Shown here piece after piece: positions 57,955-64,000 of a stretch of 64,000 nt of DNA. The position numbers were made by a program, and so were the translations under genes. Under the pieces are notes generated by a model, which saw only the letters and a program-made list of their open reading frames with translations, did no database searches and was not told the DNA's origin. Source of the DNA: Lepisosteus oculatus (lineage: Eukaryota; Chordata; Actinopteri; Semionotiformes; Lepisosteidae); NCBI RefSeq assembly GCF_040954835.1, contig NC_090704.1, positions 41,916,979-41,980,978 on the forward strand, given 5' to 3'. Within the stretch, counting starts at the first letter, position 1. Every line of letters begins with the position of its first letter.

Positions 57955-58340
57955 GGGCTCTGTCCTTAATGATTTAACCCGAGGTGGATATAAAACCGTT
58001 GCTTGTAATAACTTTATTAATCCCACTGGTTTGCCTGCTTGGCATGAAAAGAATGGGTTCCCACAATGACTGTTTGTTTGCTTTTCATACTTTATAAGTG
58101 ATAGCTGGCAGCAAGTGCTTTAAGCAGAAAAGCCTGTTTCAGTGTGGATGGATCTGAGGCAGAGCTCCATCACTACACATGTTTAAAGCGAAGAGCCTTT
58201 CTTAATTGGGACCGCTTCCCTAATCTGCCCCGTGAAGAGCCAGTGAAATTATCGGCAGTAAAAACGTGGCAGTTTTGGTCTCCTGCTGATTTCATTAGCA
58301 CCCCTGCCGAGAATCTTAATGTCTATTCCTATTTCCTGCC
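57955..58340. promoter_or_regulatory. Candidate conserved non-coding (enhancer-like) segment
   Basis: An unrepeated AT-rich stretch with several TTAATT/ATTAG-type homeobox cores and evenly mixed composition, lying 10.6 kb upstream of CDC42EP4. It has the look of developmental enhancer sequence. No alignment was possible, so this is only an inference. Confidence 0.2.
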
Positions 58341-61300
58341 ACAGGACAGAGACATCATCAGCCTGCTCAGGGCAGACGTCTTCATGATCCTTCTGACAGT
58401 GGCCGAACAGAGCCGCAACAGCGGTAGTACGTGGAAGGTGAGAAATTGTGGATCACCAACTGGAGGAAATTTATTTGGGCAAGTAAAGAAACACGGCAGC
58501 TGTCAAATATCCAGTCAACTCAAAATGCAGCGCAGTAGTGAGCAGTGTGTGGTTTCAGTGTGTGGTCACCCCTCCTGTATAACACAGCATAGCAGAGCGC
58601 ACCTCTGACTCATGTCGTGTGGCCAAAAGCTCAATGCACAACACACAGCGACTGTCCACTCAAATAGCTCAAACCTAACGCTTTCCAACCTGACGCAATG
58701 AAAGGCCAACACCACACAGCTTTGCTCGCACAAGAAGCGACAACTGCATTAACCTGCTCAAGACGGACGCTCTTCGCTCTGGAGGGGATTGAGATTCTTC
58801 TGTGACAGTGGCCAAACAGAGCAGAGGACTCGCAGACACAGACCCCACGCGACCTCTGTGGAATAACAGCAGCACGGACCCGTCACAATCTGACTATCGC
58901 AAGCCGATTTCAAACGCGATGTGGGGGAAATACAACAATTCCAACACACTTGAGAGAGGCCAAGCTTTATAATGCGAGCGCATCCAACTAAAAGCGAGAT
59001 CTTAAAGGGCCACACAGTGAGTGAGTCACGTTAAATAGGTATGTTTTTCTGCCTGAGCGGGCCTGTTAAGAGTCTCGGTGCCCAGAGCAGCAGAACAAGT
59101 GGCTCCTTGACATAGAGCACAGGCTTCCCCCGAGTCTGGGAGTCACTGAAGGAAAAGGCTCTGGCTCTTCCGGAAAATGAGGGGGGGTTATCACTACTGC
59201 TCTTGCAAAAGCCTCGTCTCATCAGAGGACAGGACGCCTCGAGGCCCAGGTAAGTCCGCTGACAGGCACAGAATCACCACAGCCCGGCCACTGGGGTCAC
59301 CTGCAGGACAGCGGCTCTTGGGCTCTGGATGAGCACACCCTTGCAAACAAACGAGCAGAACTCCGAGTGCAATACCAAAAAAAACAAATCAGTCTCTCTG
59401 AGTATATTACAGGAGGTAACTGTAATAGCCCAAATGGCATCAATACCAAGCATAGACATCACTTAATAGATTAGATATTAATCAGGATATTAGTTGACTT
59501 GCAGAAGAGTCTTGCTCTAGACACAAAAAAAAAGCAGGACCAAAAATTGAACTATGTTCTCCTTACAAATTTCCCCAAGATTCCCCTGAATCTTCCACAC
59601 TTTATTTCCACTATTTGTATTTGGCCAGTATCCAGGCTCTACTAAAAAGAGCTGATGGAAAGAGTCTATGAGATGAGACAGTTCAGCAGTGCTGAGCTGG
59701 CAGGCTTGTGATCACATGTAGCTGCCCAGGTGGAATAAGAGCTGTTAGGAACAGAGGCAACGAACTATGAAGACTCTCTGGACTGTGAAGGGCCTTGTAG
59801 CACAGACGGGAGGTGCAATTTTTCCTCAAACTGCTGGCCACACAAATTCAAATTCAAGGAATTCTATTGCCTTGAACAACGCATTCGTGCTGCCAGCGCA
59901 GTAGCAGTTAACTGTATTTAGAGACACTTGCATTAAAACATTACTGGACATTTCCATACATTACGGAAAACCTTGCGAGACACTGTCTGCTCCTCAGGCT
60001 GTGATAGGATATCTCTTGCAGATAAGAAGGGCTGTAACACTGAAGAATTCAGCGAGTTAATGGTTAATCACTGTCAAGGGGGCAAATGCTCCTGGAAAAG
60101 AATGACTCCCACAAAGAGCTGGGCCTGACCGAGTGCCACAGCCCAGATGATTGAAACCAGATGGGACGTCTCTGGAGAACTCACATCGTAACTTGTCAAG
60201 GTTGGGAGCCCCATTCAAATCTGCCACATTTTTTCTCACAAGTGAGAACAAGGTCTTTTTTCCAGGGTGGGGAAGTTCTTTTGAAAGGCTAGCTCTGGAG
60301 TCGGCCTGCTTCGGGACATGCGACCCAGACCTCAACAACGCGAGACAACAATGAAACCCAAGAGGTAACATTTTTCCATGCTCACATAACTGGAGAAAGG
60401 TTTTTTAATCTTCTGACAGACTGCCTGAGTGCCGATTTACAAGTCAGGCTTGGAAGGGGCTGAGCGGAGGCACCCTGAAAGCAATGAACTGTACCACATC
60501 TTTGGAACGAACAAATTGCCGTGACAAAATAACAGTGAGAAGAAAGAAGAACACTTTTAAGTGCGTCAGTGTCTTCTGCTCAGCTTTGAAAACATACACA
60601 GAACAGGTCTCACTTCTTTGCACTGCTTATTTATTACTGTGCAGCTGGAAACTAGCAAAGCTGTAATTATCCTTGTGGAATCCCCACACATGTCAGCTCC
60701 TACAGAGGATTTGCCACTCTGCTCCAAGTACTATTCACAACGTGCTCTCCAGCATTTATCAGCAAAGTATCGATGCAGAAGCTGAAAGAAAGCTTTGCTT
60801 TGAAGGAGAAGAGGCTAAGAATCTTACAAGGTTTATCACACCACACTGAAGCCATTTTGGGAGCTGAATATTTTAAACCAAAGGCCACTTCTTTAGCGAG
60901 ATCTCTTAACAAAGCAACGACTGCGATATCTGTGAGCAGGTTTGTTCCTGTTCCTCTGACACGGACAGAAGCCAGCAATTGAAGTCTGAGAACCCTGTGG
61001 ACTCTGAACCACAGACCGGAATGCGTCGTACCAGGGCCTGGTTTCAGCAGGTAAAACAGCTGAGAAAAGACAAAACCAGGCAATGCTGTAATGGAGCCTC
61101 CCCAAACCTGAAACACTGAACACTGCCTGGGGCGAGGGTATTGAAGTGGATCTAGATACAGATCAGTAAGAATGAATCATTTACCCCCTTTAAATCATTT
61201 TAAATACACTCACCCCAAAAGTACACTAAGCAGCTCCTACCTTGTCACAATCCACGTAGGGCAGCCCATCTCCTATTACGAACAGGAGAAGGGGGGCTCA

Positions 61301-61689
61301 ACAGGAATATTATTCCTTGATAAAGAAGGAAATGGCACATACTTGAAGTGTATCTGCTTCCTGGCAGTTCTCCTTTGAATGACACTGGAAAAGAGGCTTG
61401 GCATGCACCTACTTCAAAAGGAGCCATTTCTGTTCCTGAAAACTGTATCCTGCTATTGTTTTTTTTATGTAATAAGATGTGGCGTGGGAATTACCCGCCA
61501 CACCCCTTGGACAATACAGCCGGACAGAAGCCCAATCGGACACAACCTGGATAGGCAACCTACGAAGTCCACGTGTGTTTGCACACCACACTGTTTCACT
61601 GCACGTGAGGAGCCGTGTCCGAGCGGTTTGGCCACAAGAAACATTTCCACCTGAACTCCACTCACAAGTATTTCTTCAGGAAAGCAAAA

Positions 61690-61760
61690 GGCAAGACCTC
61701 CTTCAGGTGCATGACAGCGGAAACATTATTCCTTCTTTCTGCTGTTCAGCATGGAAGTAA
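61690..61760 (-). mobile_element. Degraded second copy of the hammerhead-like Penelope relic
   Basis: Matches the right half of the 30.7-kb foldback with substitutions: ccttcaggtgc, then cggaaacatt, a C/T-rich stretch and gttcagcatggaa. The left arm is not recognisable. Confidence 0.4.
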
Positions 61761-64000
61761 GAAGTAACCTCTCTTTGTTCCTACTGTATGCCTAACTGGG
61801 TGAAGGCCAAGCATGCTGCTCTTAAGAGGAAATAAAAAATTAATCTTTAACAGCTATAATAGGGAAGAATCATTTGGTTAACTGTGAATACAACAGGGGC
61901 TCTCATACATTCAAAACTAAATATTCAAAAAGCAGTTTGATGCTTACAAATAATTACTGCAGAATCCAATGGAAAAATAGCAGAGTAAACTGCAGTAATG
62001 CCAGTCGATTCATGATAAACTACGAAACCTGAGGTAATCAAGCTGTGGTAAGTCAGGATGAGGGTAACACTCTACAGAATTAGCTTCCCTTAATATGATG
62101 TGTTGGTCTAACAGATACAAGCAGTGAACACTCATGCACACAAAATCAGGCACACCTGTTCACCTCAATGAAATCTCTGAAACAGATCTAACAGATACTA
62201 GCAACACCTGCCTTCTGTGGGGCATAACAGACAAAGTACAACACTTAGTGCAGGCAACTGCTTCTCCTGCCTGTGATCTCACAGTCAGGGGTTATACAGC
62301 TGTCAACATAATGGGCAAGTATGGTGATGAACAGTGTAATGGAGTATTGTCTGGAGCACAAAGTATTTTAAATGCCAACTGAGCTCAAGAACTCACATTA
62401 TGAAACACAAGGAAGTGAAATGAAGAATATTACAGAAATAAATGGATTTTCTTACAACCAGGCTCACCATTGACCCAAGGCAGGATATAGCAGAGGTTAA
62501 CTTCATGTTTTTGAATGTCTGTCTCAAATGTTGCGTGCTTCCTGCTTTTGGCATAGAATTAACCTGGAGTTTACAGCCTGCAAGCTGAAGCAGCTCCAAC
62601 TCTCCAACTTAAGACCGGACATGCACCAAATATGCAGCATCAATTCTTGTGCACACAGCTTCAATAGGAAGGGGGGTCAAAGATTACAAGAGCTTTCACT
62701 CTACCCCACAGAGGATTAACACAGCTTAACGTGTGAGCATTTCTTCCTGTACTTCAGTACATGTTTGGCCACCAAACAACCTGACCGGCGCATTCCTGCC
62801 CAGCCTCTATCCCACAAAAATGTATGCTGCTTTGTACACATACACAGCCCTCTCCAGCAATGTACGAGCCTTTGGTCACTCTCTGCAGCAACTAGCAGTC
62901 AAGCCAAATTCCAGAAAAAACAAACAGTTTACATTGGAATTTCCTGGAATGCAGAGGAGGAGGAGCGGACAGCAGCACTGCCTACATACATACATTGCCA
63001 CACACGGATCACAGCAATCATGCAAGCACAGCACGAGGATGTTAAATGTAGAGCTCATGCAGAACTATGCATTTGACGAACACAGAGGGCACTCTTCTGC
63101 AACATGAAACGGACTAGCAATGTGAAAACTGCAAATAGCCAGCCTTTCCAATTGTTTCTCTCTTTATCTTTTCCACATGCACTTTTATTCTGCAAAAGCC
63201 TTCGGTGTTGTTTCTAAGTAGTCTGCTATTTTACCCATCACACCAGCTCACTACACCAAGAAGCATTAGCCATGTAACCAATGAGCATTTTTGCGGTCTT
63301 CTTGCCTTTCTGTATATTTGCACAGCCCCACAGTGGCTGGGGCAGGGGATTAAAGCAACATGAAGCAGCATGCAGTGCAACAGCAACTTTCAATAAGCTA
63401 ATTCTTACTCCTCCTATTCAGTCACATCCCCAATACAAGTCAGAAGTCTTTTTCAGAAGCCATGTTTGAAAATGTCAGTCAGTTATTACAGCAAACAAAG
63501 CAACAAGAAAGGGTGATTCAACAGGCCAGCATACAAAGGGCATGCACAGGGGGTGAGGCCCACCCTGCTCTTTTCCAAGTTGTGCAGATGCTCTAGACAT
63601 CTAATCTCGTTCAGAATCGTGGATAAAAGCAGGCCGCCTGTCCGGGGTCTCAGGTTCTCTTCCCTCCAGCTGCACTTCAGACTGAAGGAAAATCACTTTC
63701 TCCTGGGAGGAAAGCCAATTCCATACAGCACCAGAAACTCTGGCACATTCACAGCAGCCTTGCAAAGACTTTCACAGAAGGAGGACAAGAGGAGAAGACA
63801 ATCTCCTTCGGATGCGCCATAGATCTAGAACGGGTCCTGGCAGCTGCACTCTTTTACTTTAAGAAGCCATGCTGGTTGTAGAGCTGGTCTGCCTAATATC
63901 CGTCTGTATTGAAAATGCACATTGTCAGCACTCTGGCAAGAGCACAGCAAGCCAGGAGAGGAGTCCGTCCAGCTGCTGGCCAAGGTCTGGCCCCAGGCTC

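Larger units (their letters stand above)
47538..64000. other. Gene-poor region upstream of CDC42EP4
   Basis: About 16 kb without a supportable protein-coding exon. It probably contains the CDC42EP4 first intron or promoter and regulatory DNA, but I could not place a first exon. Repeats found here are listed separately. SDK2 would be the next gene in human order, and no SDK2-like exon is visible. Confidence 0.45.

Noticed and set aside
61608-61640. tRNA-like start (gagccgtgtccgagcggttt) resembling tRNA-Ser/Leu
   Set aside because: Only a 5'-like half is present. No anticodon arm or B box follows.
1-64000. CRISPR arrays, bacterial operons or integrated prophage
   Set aside because: The sequence is clearly vertebrate nuclear DNA with spliced genes and SINEs. 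No regularly spaced direct repeats were seen.

Overview
This is vertebrate nuclear DNA, most likely from a ray-finned fish. It holds intron-containing genes with GT-AG junctions, long intergenic spacers, and short interspersed elements of the 5S rRNA-derived and tRNA-derived kinds common in fish genomes. The species cannot be fixed from the sequence. Compact single-copy genes and the repeat types would suit a non-teleost ray-finned fish such as a gar or bowfin, but that is a guess.

Six protein-coding genes were rebuilt by joining exons whose reading phases agree across every junction. From left to right they are: the 3' end of SLC38A10 (+, 53-6131), NDUFAF8 (-, 11859-13281), TEPSIN (+, 13778-21742), FAM104A/VCF1 (-, 25980-28656), the C17orf80 orthologue (+, 30127-35392) and CDC42EP4 (-, 46336-47328). 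Orientation alternates. NDUFAF8/TEPSIN and FAM104A/C17orf80 form two head-to-head pairs, each with a short shared promoter region. SLC38A10/NDUFAF8 and TEPSIN/FAM104A converge. From 47.5 kb to the end I see no protein-coding exon, only repeats and possible non-coding conserved or regulatory DNA upstream of CDC42EP4.

The most interesting result is C17orf80. Its last three coding exons encode a nearly complete ATP synthase subunit f-like (ATP5MF-like) module joined to an N-terminal C2HC zinc-finger-like protein. The human C17orf80 C-terminus, as I recall it, looks like a decayed version of the same module. Other points are: a foldback element in C17orf80 intron 1 with a hammerhead-ribozyme-like core of the Penelope-like-element type, with a second degraded copy near 61.7 kb; a 5S-derived SINE family present in at least six places; conserved AP-4-binding motifs in TEPSIN; and the joining of two gene blocks that are several megabases apart on human 17q25.

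The gene products are not one pathway. They cover membrane amino-acid transport (SLC38A10), mitochondrial complex I assembly (NDUFAF8), AP-4 vesicle coats (TEPSIN), p97/VCP nuclear cofactor activity (FAM104A), the mitochondrial inner membrane/nucleoid (C17orf80) and Cdc42/septin signalling (CDC42EP4).
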